Assembly (NCBI GenBank): GCA_900549235.1
Contig: URNT01000006.1
Location: 1 to 64,000, forward strand
Direction of reading: 5' to 3'
Length of the DNA stretch: 64,000 nucleotides
Source: an uncultured Clostridium sp.
GTDB taxonomy: Bacteria > Bacillota > Clostridia > Lachnospirales > Lachnospiraceae
Shown: positions 8,084 to 17,765 of the stretch, piece by piece
Layout of the letters: every line of letters begins with the position of its first letter
Numbering within the stretch: the stretch's first letter is position 1
Position numbers and translations under genes: made by a program
Notes under the pieces: generated by a model
Seen by the model: the letters and a program-made list of their open reading frames with translations, nothing else
Told to the model about the DNA's origin: nothing
Database searches by the model: none

Positions 8084-10393
8084 CTACTGATTCATCCCCA
8101 TAAATACCTTTTCCGCCGTAATCGGGAGCTCACGGATCCGTACACCTACCGCATTATACACCGCGTTTGCGATGGCCGGTGAAGGGGTGTTGATAACGAT
8201 CTCACCGATGGATTTTGCTCCGAAGGGGCCGGTGGGCTCGTAGCTGGACTCAAATTCCACCTGTACGGTGCCGATGTCCAGACGGCTTGGCACCTTGTAC
8301 TGCATGAAGGAGTTTTCATACATCTGACCCCTGGCGGAATAGGTTATATCCTCGTACAGGGCCATACCGATTCCCTGGGCCAGTCCGCCCTCTGTCTGGA
8401 CTCTTGCCAGGTTTTCATTTAACGGGGTTCCGCAGTCAACAGCTGCCGCAAAGCGCAGAAGCTTAACCGCGCCGGTTTCCTTATCTACCTCTACCTCTGC
8501 AGCTCCTGCCATAAACGGAGGCGGGGATACCGGTGAGGTATGGGCCTCTGTTGCCTGGAGGGCGTCCTCACTGGCACACATCACCCGGTTTCCGATGTCC
8601 TTTATGGAAATCTCCTTTACGGAGCCGTCAGCCTCCGTCTTTAAGCAGCGGACCACCTTTCCGTCAAATTCCAGCTCCTCCTCCTGGCACTCTAAATACT
8701 GGGCAGCCTTTTTAAGGATCTTTCCCTTTAAAGTCTCACAGGTTTTTACAACTGCCATACCGGTCAGATAAGCGGTACTGGAGGCGTAGGAGCCTGAATC
8801 ATAGGGGGAAATATCCGTATCCGCTCCGTATACCACTATATCCTCCATCTCGCAGCCAAGGCACTCGGCAGCGATCTGGGACAAGGTAGTATCACAGCCG
8901 GTTCCCATGTCGGCGGCTCCGAGAATCAGGCTGTAGAAGCCGTCATCATTCACCTTTATGGTGGCACTTGCCACGTCCACTCCGGCAATGGCAGAACCCT
9001 GCATGGCCATGGCAAGGCCTACGGCACGCACCTTTCCATTTCCCATGTCCTTTCTGGGATAAATGTCATCCCAGCCGATCATCTCCTTTACTCGGGCCAC
9101 ACAGCGGTCCAGAGCGCAGCTGTTGGCCCGCTCCCCATAGTAGGCCGGCATAAGATTTCCTTCTTTTACCATATTGATCTCACGAAGCTTTAAGGGATCC
9201 ATACCGATCTCTGCCGCCAGCTCGCTGATGGCAGATTCCACCGCAAAGATACCCTGGGTGGCGCCGTAGCCCCGGTAGGCTCCTGCCGCCATCTGGTTGG
9301 TGTATACAACATCATAGGCAAAACGGAAGGCCTTTGGAGTGCCGTAGAGAGGGATGGACTTATGGCCGGACAGGCCTACTGTAGTAGGGCCGTGTTCGCC
9401 GTAAGCTCCTGTATTTGACAGAGTATATACATCCATGGCCTTTAAGATGCCCTGCTCATCACAGCCCACCTTGACCCTGACCTCCATCTCGTGACGGGGT
9501 GAGGAGGCGATCTGGGATTCGTAGCGGCTGTAGATGATCTTAGCCGGCTTTCCGGTCTTCATCGTAATGATAGCCGGATACACCTCTGCCACAACGGTCT
9601 GCTTGGCGCCGAAGCCGCCGCCGATCCTTGGCTTGATAACACGGATCTTTGATTTAGGCACATCCAGGGCGTGAGCCAGGATCCGGCGCACATGGAAGGC
9701 AACCTGGGTGGAGGCCACAATATTCAGACGGCCATATGCATCCATATAGGTAAAGGCCCGAAAGGTCTCCATCATGGCCTGCTGGTTGGCCTTTGTATGG
9801 TATACCCGCTCGATCACATGGCTGCACTCAGAAAATGCCTCCTCCAGATCTCCATGAGTCTCACAGCCACAGGCGCAAAGGTTTCTGCTGTTGTCCGCCC
9901 CTACATCGCAGAGGGCCTTCCAGCTTTCCTCCGGATGCACCAGGATGCTGCTGTCCTTTGCCTTGTGGAAATCAAGCACCGGCTCCAGAACCTGATATTT
10001 TACACGGATCAGCCGCATGGCATGATCTACGGCCGCTTCTGTCTGGCCGGCTACAATAGCCACTGCATCTCCCACAAAACGGAGGCGCTGATCCAGGATC
10101 AGACGGTCATAAGGACTTGGCTCCGGATAGGTCTGCCCCGCCATGGTAAAGCGCTTTTGGGGAACATCCTTCCAGGTAAGGATACACTCGATCCCGGGTG
10201 TCTTTTCAGCCACACTGCAGTCAATATCCGTAATCAGGGCATGAGCGTGAGGGCTTCTTAATACCTTTACGATCAGGCAGTCCTTCAGAGCCAGGTCATC
10301 TGTAAAAACCGGCTTTCCTGTTACCAGGGCCTTGGCGTCCTTCTTAATCAGTGGGGCACCTACTACACGGAGCTTTTCTCTTGTCTGTTCCAT
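8084..10393 (-). CDS. Xanthine dehydrogenase-family molybdopterin-binding subunit
   Basis: The 769-residue large subunit of a molybdenum hydroxylase. It has the aldehyde oxidase/xanthine dehydrogenase a/b hammerhead domain (about 15-125) and the molybdopterin-binding domain. Family marks are RPRIGGGFGAKQ, AYRGYGATQ, QGSAIAG, GAADMGTGCDTTL and the C-terminal GAKSIGEIVIN, carrying the catalytic glutamate. The enzyme hydroxylates a carbon with water and passes electrons through the Fe-S and FAD subunits. It is the last gene of a three-gene operon, with its start overlapping the Fe-S subunit stop by one base (TAATG). The substrate could be a purine or another heterocycle. No molybdenum cofactor maturation gene is nearby. 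Confidence 0.93.
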   Translation of the reverse strand: MEQTREKLRVVGAPLIKKDAKALVTGKPVFTDDLALKDCLIVKVLRSPHAHALITDIDCSVAEKTPGIECILTWKDVPQKRFTMAGQTYPEPSPYDRLILDQRLRFVGDAVAIVAGQTEAAVDHAMRLIRVKYQVLEPVLDFHKAKDSSILVHPEESWKALCDVGADNSRNLCACGCETHGDLEEAFSECSHVIERVYHTKANQQAMMETFRAFTYMDAYGRLNIVASTQVAFHVRRILAHALDVPKSKIRVIKPRIGGGFGAKQTVVAEVYPAIITMKTGKPAKIIYSRYESQIASSPRHEMEVRVKVGCDEQGILKAMDVYTLSNTGAYGEHGPTTVGLSGHKSIPLYGTPKAFRFAYDVVYTNQMAAGAYRGYGATQGIFAVESAISELAAEIGMDPLKLREINMVKEGNLMPAYYGERANSCALDRCVARVKEMIGWDDIYPRKDMGNGKVRAVGLAMAMQGSAIAGVDVASATIKVNDDGFYSLILGAADMGTGCDTTLSQIAAECLGCEMEDIVVYGADTDISPYDSGSYASSTAYLTGMAVVKTCETLKGKILKKAAQYLECQEEELEFDGKVVRCLKTEADGSVKEISIKDIGNRVMCASEDALQATEAHTSPVSPPPFMAGAAEVEVDKETGAVKLLRFAAAVDCGTPLNENLARVQTEGGLAQGIGMALYEDITYSARGQMYENSFMQYKVPSRLDIGTVQVEFESSYEPTGPFGAKSIGEIVINTPSPAIANAVYNAVGVRIRELPITAEKVFMGMNQ

Positions 10394-10860
10394 TATTCCC
10401 TGCCTCCTTCCCCTTTGTATTCCAGATATTTCTTCACGGCCCGAAGCTGAGACATATATCCGCTGCAGCGGCAGAGATTGCCGGAAAGATATTCCTTGAT
10501 CTCCTCCTCATCCGGATTCTTCAGTTCCTTTGCCATGGCAAGTACATTCATGATAAATCCAGGGCTGCAGAAGCCGCACTGCTCCCCGCCTTCTCCTGCC
10601 AGGAACATACCGAACTCCTCTGCCTCCTTCTGAAGGCCCTCCAGAGTGGTTACATGACGGCCGTCTGCCCGGACAGCCAGAGTGGAGCAGGAAAGCACCG
10701 GCTTCTCGTCCAGCCATACGGTACACAGGCCGCAGTTGGCTGTCTCACAGCCTCTTTTTACACTGTAGCAACCCAGTTCGCGCACCAGATCCAGAAGAAG
10801 GGTATCCGGTGAAACCTCTGCCTGTACATTTTTTCCATTTAAACGAAAGCTGATATTCAT
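10393..10860 (-). CDS. [2Fe-2S] subunit of the molybdenum hydroxylase
   Basis: A 155-residue protein with an N-terminal plant-type [2Fe-2S] domain (CETANCGLCTVW plus a later CS) and a C-terminal four-helix [2Fe-2S]-binding domain (QCGFCSPG and LCRCSGY). These are the standard eight cysteines of the xanthine dehydrogenase small subunit. It relays electrons from the Mo site to FAD. ATGA overlap with the FAD subunit upstream and TAATG with the Mo subunit downstream indicate translational coupling. Confidence 0.95.
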   Translation of the reverse strand: MNISFRLNGKNVQAEVSPDTLLLDLVRELGCYSVKRGCETANCGLCTVWLDEKPVLSCSTLAVRADGRHVTTLEGLQKEAEEFGMFLAGEGGEQCGFCSPGFIMNVLAMAKELKNPDEEEIKEYLSGNLCRCSGYMSQLRAVKKYLEYKGEGGRE

Positions 10861-11651
10861 GCCCGGTTCACACTCCTTCCTGTAAGACGCTCCATCAGAC
10901 GGCGTGTATATACAGCGGCCAGCTGACGGCGGTAGGCAGCGCTTCCTCTCAGGTTGCTGCCGTAGGTAAAGGAATCCGCAGCCTCCTCTGCCATCTCCTT
11001 TAATGTGGCAAAATCATCCTCCATAATGCGTACCGCCCGGGCCTTGGCCGGTCTCGCGCCGATGGCTACGGTCCATTCATTTCCAAGACGTGACACGCAG
11101 CAGGCCAGAAGCGGGAAATCCGTCTGGGAGTTGCGCTGGCTGGCATAGGCTGCCTTCCGCCCGTCCTTCTTTATAATAATACGCACCAGAATATCCCTGT
11201 CATCCCTGCGGACCGGTCTGGCCGCGAACTCAGACAGAGACATCACCCCTCCGTGGTACAGCTCCACGTAGCTGTCCAGTGCAAGCATACAGGTAAGAAT
11301 ATCAGAAAATCCGAAGCGTCCGAAAATACTGCCTCCTACCGTTGCGCAGTTGCGCATCTGCACACCTACGATATGTCTGGTACATTCCTTAAAAATGCCG
11401 TTGAAATACTGATTCAATCCCTCATGCAGTTCCAGCTGGCGCAGGGAGCACATACAGCCGATGGAAAATCCGTCTGCTGTCTCCTCGATCCCATCCAGTC
11501 CCAGGCCGGAAAGGTCTACAATGGTACGCTTAGTGATATTCGTCATCTTCAGCCACACCATACCGCCTACAACCAGGGTACTGCGCTTCTGGCAGAGCTC
11601 ATAGGCCTCTGACAGACTGTCTACCTTTACATAGTCCGCTGCTCGAAACAT
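10857..11651 (-). CDS. FAD-binding subunit of the molybdenum hydroxylase
   Basis: A 264-residue CoxM/XdhB-type subunit. The N-terminal part reads as the FAD-binding PCMH-like fold (LVVGGMVWL, then a short CATVGGSIFGRFGFSDILT motif that contacts the flavin) and the C-terminal part as the CO_deh_flav_C domain. It accepts electrons from the Fe-S subunit. The start at 11651 follows a good AAAGGAG site; 21 additional codons upstream are probably untranslated leader. First gene of the operon. Confidence 0.92.
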   Translation of the reverse strand: MFRAADYVKVDSLSEAYELCQKRSTLVVGGMVWLKMTNITKRTIVDLSGLGLDGIEETADGFSIGCMCSLRQLELHEGLNQYFNGIFKECTRHIVGVQMRNCATVGGSIFGRFGFSDILTCMLALDSYVELYHGGVMSLSEFAARPVRRDDRDILVRIIIKKDGRKAAYASQRNSQTDFPLLACCVSRLGNEWTVAIGARPAKARAVRIMEDDFATLKEMAEEAADSFTYGSNLRGSAAYRRQLAAVYTRRLMERLTGRSVNRA

Positions 11652-11730
11652 GTAGCTACTCCTTTCGTAAATCGCAAAATCATCCTTTATCCTTTTGTGC
11701 ACACCTGAAAACACAGGTAAAAGCAGGGAG

Positions 11731-11759
11731 ATTATAACATGAATTTCCCATGTTTTCTA
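11731..11759 (-). promoter_or_regulatory. Probable promoter of the molybdenum hydroxylase operon
   Basis: On the minus strand, TAGAAA and a perfect TATAAT are 17 bases apart, about 80 bases before the FAD subunit. A small hairpin (ACCTG/CAGGT, 11703-11718) lies in the leader. No purine riboswitch core could be recognised. Confidence 0.5.
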
Positions 11760-11768
11760 TATATGGCG

Positions 11769-13199
11769 TTATTCTTTTGTGAGATAAACATCAAAGAGCT
11801 TCCGGCCGATGGGAGCCGCCTCCTTCCCCCCGCTGCCCGCCTCCTCCACGACCACAGTCACCACGATTTCAGGGGACTGGGCAGGGGCGAAGCCGGTAAA
11901 CCAGGCATGGGTCTCCTTTCCGGTCTCAAATTCAGCAGAACCAGTTTTGGCGGCTGAGGTGTAGGGGGCGTCGCGGAGAGCCGAGCCGGTGCCCACTGTC
12001 ACCACAGACTCCATGAGCTCCGTAAGCTTTCCTGCCTCCTCTGCTGTCATCAGACTGCCGTAGGCGGAGGGCAGAAAGCTTTCGATCTCCTCTCCTGCGG
12101 CGCTTACCACCGAATCCAGAAGATAGGGCTTCATCAGTGTACCTCCGTTGGCAACAGCGGCTGTAATAAGTGCATTGTGCAGAGGCGTAACCTGAGTCAC
12201 TCCCTGGCCGATGGAGGTCTGAAGGATCTCCCAGGTATCAGCTCCCGGCTCCATCTTATAGGAGCTCTGCCTATAGGGAAAGCCGCTGATAGGCAGCGGC
12301 CGGTTAAAGAGAAGGTCCTCAGCCGTCCTCTTAAAGGCCGCCAGATCCATCTGAAGTCCCAGGCTGGCAAAGGCCCCATTGCAGGAATTGGCAAAGGCCA
12401 GGCCGAAATCCTGGCTTCCATGAGCTGTAGAATGAAAGCACCGGATCCTGTAGTCACCATTTTCATAAATGCCGTCACAGTCAAACTGGTAATTCATATA
12501 GTCGGTTGGATGCTCTCTGATATAAGCCAGGGCCGTCACCAGCTTAAAGGTGGAGCCGGGAGGATAAAGCCCTTGGGCCGCCCGGTTTAAGAGAGGCGCC
12601 TCTGTGTTACCGGAGGCGTTTAAAGCATCCCAGTTTATAAGAAGAGTATTAGGATCATAGCCCGGCTTTGACACCATGGCAAGGATCTTTCCTGTATCGG
12701 GCTCCAGGGCAACCACCGCCCCTTTTCTGTCCCCCAGAGCCTCCCAGGCCGCCTGCTGGAGAACCGGGTCAAGGGTGGTGATCACATCATCCCCCTGATT
12801 CTTCTTCCCTGCCAGCTCATTTCCCACCTGCTCCGCCAGATTTACATGAGAGCTTAAAAGGTAGAAATTTGCCAGGGACTCGATCCCCGTCTTTCCCTTT
12901 GCCATATAGCCCACCACATGGTCAAATACACTTTCGTAAGGATAGACCCGGACCTCATTTCCCTCCGAATCCAACCTGGTCTCTGCCAGTACGGAACCAT
13001 CCGAGGCCAGGATCCGCCCTCTTACAATCCGGTCTGAAAAGGTATCAAGCCTTGCGTTATAGGGATTGTTGATCACCGTATCCTTTTTTACTGTAAGAAA
13101 ATATCCCATATAGACCGCCAGAGCCAGAAACAGCCCTACAAAACCGTAGGTGACCCACAGGATATTCCGGTTGGTTTTTGGCTGCTTATTCTTTGCCAT
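11769..13199 (-). CDS. Class B penicillin-binding protein (PbpA/FtsI-type transpeptidase)
   Basis: A 476-residue peptidoglycan DD-transpeptidase. It has an N-terminal membrane anchor (about 14-34), a short dimerisation region and a transpeptidase domain. The active-site motifs are STFK (nucleophile serine), SCN and KTGS, in the right order and spacing. Its start overlaps the stop of the FtsW/RodA gene by one base, so polymerase and crosslinker are made together. It most likely acts in elongation, division or spore cortex synthesis; the sequence alone does not decide which. Confidence 0.93.
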   Translation of the reverse strand: MAKNKQPKTNRNILWVTYGFVGLFLALAVYMGYFLTVKKDTVINNPYNARLDTFSDRIVRGRILASDGSVLAETRLDSEGNEVRVYPYESVFDHVVGYMAKGKTGIESLANFYLLSSHVNLAEQVGNELAGKKNQGDDVITTLDPVLQQAAWEALGDRKGAVVALEPDTGKILAMVSKPGYDPNTLLINWDALNASGNTEAPLLNRAAQGLYPPGSTFKLVTALAYIREHPTDYMNYQFDCDGIYENGDYRIRCFHSTAHGSQDFGLAFANSCNGAFASLGLQMDLAAFKRTAEDLLFNRPLPISGFPYRQSSYKMEPGADTWEILQTSIGQGVTQVTPLHNALITAAVANGGTLMKPYLLDSVVSAAGEEIESFLPSAYGSLMTAEEAGKLTELMESVVTVGTGSALRDAPYTSAAKTGSAEFETGKETHAWFTGFAPAQSPEIVVTVVVEEAGSGGKEAAPIGRKLFDVYLTKE

Positions 13200-14545
13200 C
13201 AGCCGGCCCTCCTTTCATCCTCATCATTGCGCTTAATGATATAAATCCCCTGTATCACGCCGAACAAGATAAAGGTACTGAAAATGGAGCTTCCTCCATA
13301 GCTGACAAAGGGCAGAGTCACACCGGTGGAGGGGATGAATTTGGTCACGCCGCCTACCGTCAGGAATACCTGGACAATGTACTGGATCCCCAGGCCGAAG
13401 GCAATAAGCTTATAAAACATGGCCTGCATTTCTGCCGCGATCATCATAAACTGGATAAAACAGCCAAGACAGATCATAAGGAGGCAGATGGCAAAGATCC
13501 CTCCCAGTTCCTCTGCAATGGCAGAAAAGATAAAGTCCTTCTCCACCACAGGTATCTTCCCCGGAAGCCCCTGGCACAGCCCCAGACCAAACCACCCTCC
13601 GGTGCCAATGGAAAACAGAGACTGGGTGATCTGATAGCCCGTATTGTCAATATCCGCCCAAGGATCCCGCCAGGCCTCTACCCTGCGGCGCACATGGTCA
13701 AACAGCTGCCAGGACAGCATCCCCGCTCCCGTTCCAAGGGCAAGGCCGCTGCCCAGGTAGAACCAGTTCCCCGTAGCGATAAACAGCAAAAACACATAGG
13801 ATATGAAAAAAATCAGCGCGCTTCCCAGATCTTTTGAAAAAACCAGCACCAGCACATGGGCCGCCGCCACCGCTGTGGTGACGCACACCGATTTAAAATC
13901 CACATTCTGATAGAACATGGAGGCGGCAAACAGCACGAAGGTGATCTTCACAAACTCCGAGGGCTGTACGGAGATACCCGCCAGTGTAAATGAAAGCTGG
14001 GCTCCGAAGCTTTCATTCCCCCCGATCCATACCAGCACAAGGGCCAGAAGCCCTGCGCCTGCGTAGATCCACTGGAGCTTATAAAGCTGCCAGAACCGCT
14101 CCATAATCCAGGGGATCAGCCAGCATATGAGAGCTGAGGCCACTACAATCCCAAATTGCCGCAGAGCCTTGTCCAGCCCCTTTGACAGAGACAGGCGGGT
14201 CAGCATGATAAAGCCCACACAGAGGAGCATACTGGAATTATTTACCAGAAGCCGGGACACATTGGGGTATAAAAAACGGTACAGATAAATATAGCACAGG
14301 AAAAATACCACCTGAGCCCCGTAAAAGGCCAGAAGCATATTTTGAAGCTCCCTATCCTCTGTCTTAAGGCACAGCACCACATAGGCCAGGAAATGAATGG
14401 CAAACATGGCCCGGTTCTGCCTGGCGCAGACCTTGTCCTTCCGCTCCTGATCCTGAAAGGAAAAGAAACGGAAATTGGCATAGGTATAAACTGCCATCAG
14501 AAGGATCATCAGATATTTGGATGTCTCTACGATAAGATTAACCAT
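13199..14545 (-). CDS. FtsW/RodA/SpoVE-family peptidoglycan glycosyltransferase
   Basis: A 448-residue polytopic membrane protein of the SEDS family that polymerises lipid II. It contains about ten hydrophobic helices and family motifs such as GAQLSFTLAGISVQPSEFVKI (QPSE loop), GTGGWFGLGL, EKDFIFSAIAEE and the last-helix stretch GVTLPFVSYGGSS. Start chosen at ATG 14545, behind GGAG and five bases after the U32 peptidase stop; a GTG three codons earlier is less likely. It is co-transcribed with the class B PBP downstream, its probable partner. Confidence 0.93.
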   Translation of the reverse strand: MVNLIVETSKYLMILLMAVYTYANFRFFSFQDQERKDKVCARQNRAMFAIHFLAYVVLCLKTEDRELQNMLLAFYGAQVVFFLCYIYLYRFLYPNVSRLLVNNSSMLLCVGFIMLTRLSLSKGLDKALRQFGIVVASALICWLIPWIMERFWQLYKLQWIYAGAGLLALVLVWIGGNESFGAQLSFTLAGISVQPSEFVKITFVLFAASMFYQNVDFKSVCVTTAVAAAHVLVLVFSKDLGSALIFFISYVFLLFIATGNWFYLGSGLALGTGAGMLSWQLFDHVRRRVEAWRDPWADIDNTGYQITQSLFSIGTGGWFGLGLCQGLPGKIPVVEKDFIFSAIAEELGGIFAICLLMICLGCFIQFMMIAAEMQAMFYKLIAFGLGIQYIVQVFLTVGGVTKFIPSTGVTLPFVSYGGSSIFSTFILFGVIQGIYIIKRNDEDERRAG

Positions 14546-14550
14546 AGGCG

Positions 14551-16794
14551 TCACTCCACTCCGCGTTTAAAATGTCCTCTTGTAAAGGCTCTGACAGAGC
14601 CCTCCTCCCCTTCCGGCTCCTCTCCATTTACAAATACCCGGCCATATGCCTTCAGAACCTGCCTTACCTCATCATCTGTCTCTACTGTAAAGGACAGCCT
14701 GAGTCTGCCTGCCCCCAGTCCTGCTGCCTCGGAGGCATTTCCTAAAAGTGAAACAGGCACCGGGTTAAAAATGGTATTATAGCAGAAGGCACAGCGGTTC
14801 TTCACCGGAAGCCTTGCCCCAGTCCGGTCCTTAAGAACCAGGGTGCCCCGTTTTCCTGTGCATCCTTTGACTGTCCGCGTGATGCACTGGGCTGATACCA
14901 TCATAGGAGCATGGCCGTATACAATAAGCTCGCTTCCCATCCCTTCCTGGCTGCAGGCCTTCACAACGGGAACCAGTTCTCTGCTGTTAAGCTCCCATGG
15001 CATGGTCACCACAACCGCCCCGGTCTCCTTAAGCACCGAGACGGTCCGGCTGTTCCAGGCATAAACGGAAGCGTCCAGGATCACCGGCAGCTGTGCCAAT
15101 GGCCCTTCCTGCTGTCTCAGCCATTCTATCTCCTCCAGTGTCCGTACCAGAAAGCCGTCAAAGGCCGCTTTTTCCAGCTTTTCCTTGTTTTTCTTAAAAT
15201 ATTTCATAGCGTGGGTGCGGAAGATCTGGGGCAGCATAAGCCAGCACTGCTTTCCTGCCCTGCGGCAGGACTGTACCGTCTGCCCCCAGGACTCAGGGCC
15301 GAAGCCCTCTGCGTCTATATAGATCCCTGCGACGCCCTCTGACTCCAGCGCCGGCTTAAGCTGGGCTTCCTCCTCAAGAGCCGCCCAAAGACGTCTGTCT
15401 CCTTCCAATCCGGAAGAAATGATCTCAGAGCAGGTACCTGCCGCTATATTCTCCAGTTCCGCCTTCTCTCCCTCCGGCTCAGGACGCCGGAAAGGCTTTA
15501 GAAGTTCCTCATACAGAGCGTCAAAGGCATTCCTTCTCAATTCATTCAGCGCCTGCACAGGCAGGAAGCCCTGCCCCTTCACCTCTACGGACAGCTTCTC
15601 TAAAGTAAAGGGTGTGCCTCCTGTCTTTTTCAGCTGCTTTTCCACCTTCTCGGCCGTCATGGGCTGGTTCTGGGCGCTCTGAACCACCTGTCCTTCTACA
15701 AAGACCTCTGCTCCCCTGCAGCGAAGCCGGAGACTGACCGGTTCTCCCTCCGCGCACAGGGCCCATCCCTCTGCCTTCTCCTTCAGCTCTGCCTCCACAT
15801 AGGTCTGATCCAGATAGTCAAACAGCTCCTGGTTCCCCTGGCGGAATTCCGGCTTTTCCTTGATGGCGATCATATCCCTGCCATTGTGCTGTGTGTAATA
15901 TCCAGAGGTAAAGCCGCCCCGGTCAAACAGCTCCAGAAGCTGCTTCCTGTCCTCCGGCTCTACATAATAGCCCTCCCGCCCCCAGGAAAGATACCGATCC
16001 ACATATTTGCGGTAAATGCTCACCACCCCGCCCGTATAACGGGGACTCTTCATCCGTCCCTCGATTTTCAGGGAATACACCCCGGCCTCCACAATATCCG
16101 GCAGTATATCCAGGGTGCAAAGATCCTTAAGGCTCAGCACATAGCTGGAGGAGCCCTGCTTTGAGTCTCCTCCTTTGTCAAGGACCGTATAGGGAAGCCT
16201 GCATGGCTGGGCACAGCGTCCCCGGTTGCCGCTCCGGCCGCCAATCAGGCTGCTCATCAGACACTGGCCGGAATAGCAGTAGCAGAGGGCTCCATGGACA
16301 AAGCTCTCGATCTCCACTCCCACCTCATCCCGGATCCGGCGGATCTCCTCTAAGGAAAGCTCTCTGGCTGTCACCACACGGCTGCAGCCCATATCCCGGA
16401 GGAGCTCTGCCCCGTATAGGCTGGTAATAGTCATCTGGGTGCTGCCGTGAAGCTCCATCCCCGGAAAATGCTCCTTCATAAAGGAAAGAGCCCCCAGATC
16501 CTGGACGATCACGCCGTCAAGCCCTCTGCGGTAGTAGGGAAGCATATAATCATAAAGCTCCTTCAGCTCCCTTTCCTTAAACAGCGTGTTCACCGTCATA
16601 TACAGCCTGCACCCATGAAGATGCACATAATCAATGGCCTCCAACAGCCGGTCCTGGTCCGGATTATCCGCATAGGCCCTTGCCCCGAACCTGGTTCCTC
16701 CCATATACACTGCGTCTGCCCCGGCTGCAACAGCCGCCTTCATACTCTCAAAGGAACCAGCAGGCGCCAGAAGCTCAATCCTCTTTTTTTCCAT
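14551..16794 (-). CDS. U32-family peptidase with a DUF3656-like domain
   Basis: A 747-residue protein whose N-terminal half is a TIM-barrel U32 domain (LLAPAGSFESMKAAVAAGAD at the start). The U32 signature ESFVHGALCYCYSGQCLMSS carries its conserved cysteines near residue 175. The middle part resembles the DUF3656 collagenase-like region; the C-terminal part has a further Cys cluster (NRCAFCYN). Relatives include RlhA, which hydroxylates 23S rRNA, and proteins annotated as collagenases, so a peptidase role is not proven. The start is taken at ATG 16794, as eight extra upstream codons lack a ribosome site. It sits between the zapA-like gene and ftsW. Confidence 0.85.
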   Translation of the reverse strand: MEKKRIELLAPAGSFESMKAAVAAGADAVYMGGTRFGARAYADNPDQDRLLEAIDYVHLHGCRLYMTVNTLFKERELKELYDYMLPYYRRGLDGVIVQDLGALSFMKEHFPGMELHGSTQMTITSLYGAELLRDMGCSRVVTARELSLEEIRRIRDEVGVEIESFVHGALCYCYSGQCLMSSLIGGRSGNRGRCAQPCRLPYTVLDKGGDSKQGSSSYVLSLKDLCTLDILPDIVEAGVYSLKIEGRMKSPRYTGGVVSIYRKYVDRYLSWGREGYYVEPEDRKQLLELFDRGGFTSGYYTQHNGRDMIAIKEKPEFRQGNQELFDYLDQTYVEAELKEKAEGWALCAEGEPVSLRLRCRGAEVFVEGQVVQSAQNQPMTAEKVEKQLKKTGGTPFTLEKLSVEVKGQGFLPVQALNELRRNAFDALYEELLKPFRRPEPEGEKAELENIAAGTCSEIISSGLEGDRRLWAALEEEAQLKPALESEGVAGIYIDAEGFGPESWGQTVQSCRRAGKQCWLMLPQIFRTHAMKYFKKNKEKLEKAAFDGFLVRTLEEIEWLRQQEGPLAQLPVILDASVYAWNSRTVSVLKETGAVVVTMPWELNSRELVPVVKACSQEGMGSELIVYGHAPMMVSAQCITRTVKGCTGKRGTLVLKDRTGARLPVKNRCAFCYNTIFNPVPVSLLGNASEAAGLGAGRLRLSFTVETDDEVRQVLKAYGRVFVNGEEPEGEEGSVRAFTRGHFKRGVE

Positions 16795-16836
16795 TCCTTC
16801 CGCCTTTCTCTTGATCATTTCTTTGCTGAAAGAAAA

Positions 16837-16875
16837 GATGTCTCATATACCCGGATCATACTGGTATGAGACATC
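16837..16875 (-). terminator. Hairpin after the ZapA-like gene
   Basis: A 13-base arm (GATGTCTCATACC/GGTATGAGACATC, one bulge) followed on the minus strand by TTTTCTTT. It could partly terminate transcription between the zapA-like gene and the U32 gene. Confidence 0.65.
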
Positions 16876-16894
16876 CCCCTTATATCAACTCATC

Positions 16895-17662
16895 TTATCT
16901 GCGTCCGCCTCTGTGGGAGCCGGCCTTTTTTGCCGCCTGAAGCGCCCTTTTCGCAAGTTCTTCATCGGTTACGGCAGTCTGCCTCAAAGCAGCCTTCTGC
17001 TCCTCCAAAGCGGCCTGCCGGCCTAATGAAGGGGCCGGGGCCTCTAAGGGCGCTTCCTCTGCCTGTAAAGAAGCGGCCGCCGGCCCGGACTCTGCCTCAA
17101 TGGCTGGCTCTGCCGTCTCCTCTGTAAGACTGGCCTCTGGCTCAGAGACCGCCTCCTGCACCCCCTCAGACTCTGCCACTGCCCCTTCGCCTGCAAAGCC
17201 GGCTGCCGCTGCCTGGCGCACTGCCTGCTCACGGCCTGCTTCTGCCTCTGCCGCCTGACGTTTGGCCGCCTTAAGTGAAGCCTCCAGCCGCGCGTTGGTA
17301 CGGATCAGCTGCTCCAGCTGCTTCTGATTCTCCTCCAGCTCCTTTAAAACCGTCTCCAGCTTGATCTGGGTGCTGACCAGCTCGTGCTTCAGGCTGTAAG
17401 TGTCCTTTTCCATGGCATCCCTCTGCCGCTCCATCTCGTCAGCCCGCTCCACTGCCTTAAAGTAGTCATCTGCCATATTCAGCTCTACCATGGCCATCTG
17501 ATAGTCTGCGCTCTGCTTTGTAAAGCCCGGCAGGCGGCGCATGGCCGTGTTTTTTTCATTTACATAGCTGGCTGTTTTCTGAAGGTAGCCCTCATCCTCC
17601 ATACCGCCTAGAGTATATATCTTTCCGTCAATCAAAACCTGTGTATAATTCTTTGAATCCAT
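16895..17662 (-). CDS. zapA: ZapA-like cell division protein with a long Ala/Glu-rich tail
   Basis: A 255-residue protein. The first 90 residues are a ZapA domain (QVLIDGKIYTLGG, then GYLQKTASYVNEKN and a helix with ELNMADDYFKA), which binds FtsZ and helps bundle the Z ring. A coiled coil follows (about 80-150), then roughly 90 residues of low-complexity Ala, Glu and Pro. Usual ZapA proteins are about 90-120 residues, so the tail is an add-on. Start chosen at the ATG six bases after GGAG; the longest frame begins ten codons earlier without a site. Downstream of ruvB. Confidence 0.8.
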   Translation of the reverse strand: MDSKNYTQVLIDGKIYTLGGMEDEGYLQKTASYVNEKNTAMRRLPGFTKQSADYQMAMVELNMADDYFKAVERADEMERQRDAMEKDTYSLKHELVSTQIKLETVLKELEENQKQLEQLIRTNARLEASLKAAKRQAAEAEAGREQAVRQAAAAGFAGEGAVAESEGVQEAVSEPEASLTEETAEPAIEAESGPAAASLQAEEAPLEAPAPSLGRQAALEEQKAALRQTAVTDEELAKRALQAAKKAGSHRGGRR

Positions 17663-17765
17663 ATCCATCTCCTGCTCTTTTCCATCTTCCATCAGGTCAC
17701 TCAGACCTCACGTTACCTGGACATTATAGCATATTTCAGCTGGTCTGTACATGGAACTTTTCCTG

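Noticed and set aside
11652..11768. Purine riboswitch in front of the molybdenum hydroxylase operon
   Set aside because: Only a 5-base hairpin is visible; the conserved three-way junction and loop sequences of the purine aptamer are not there.
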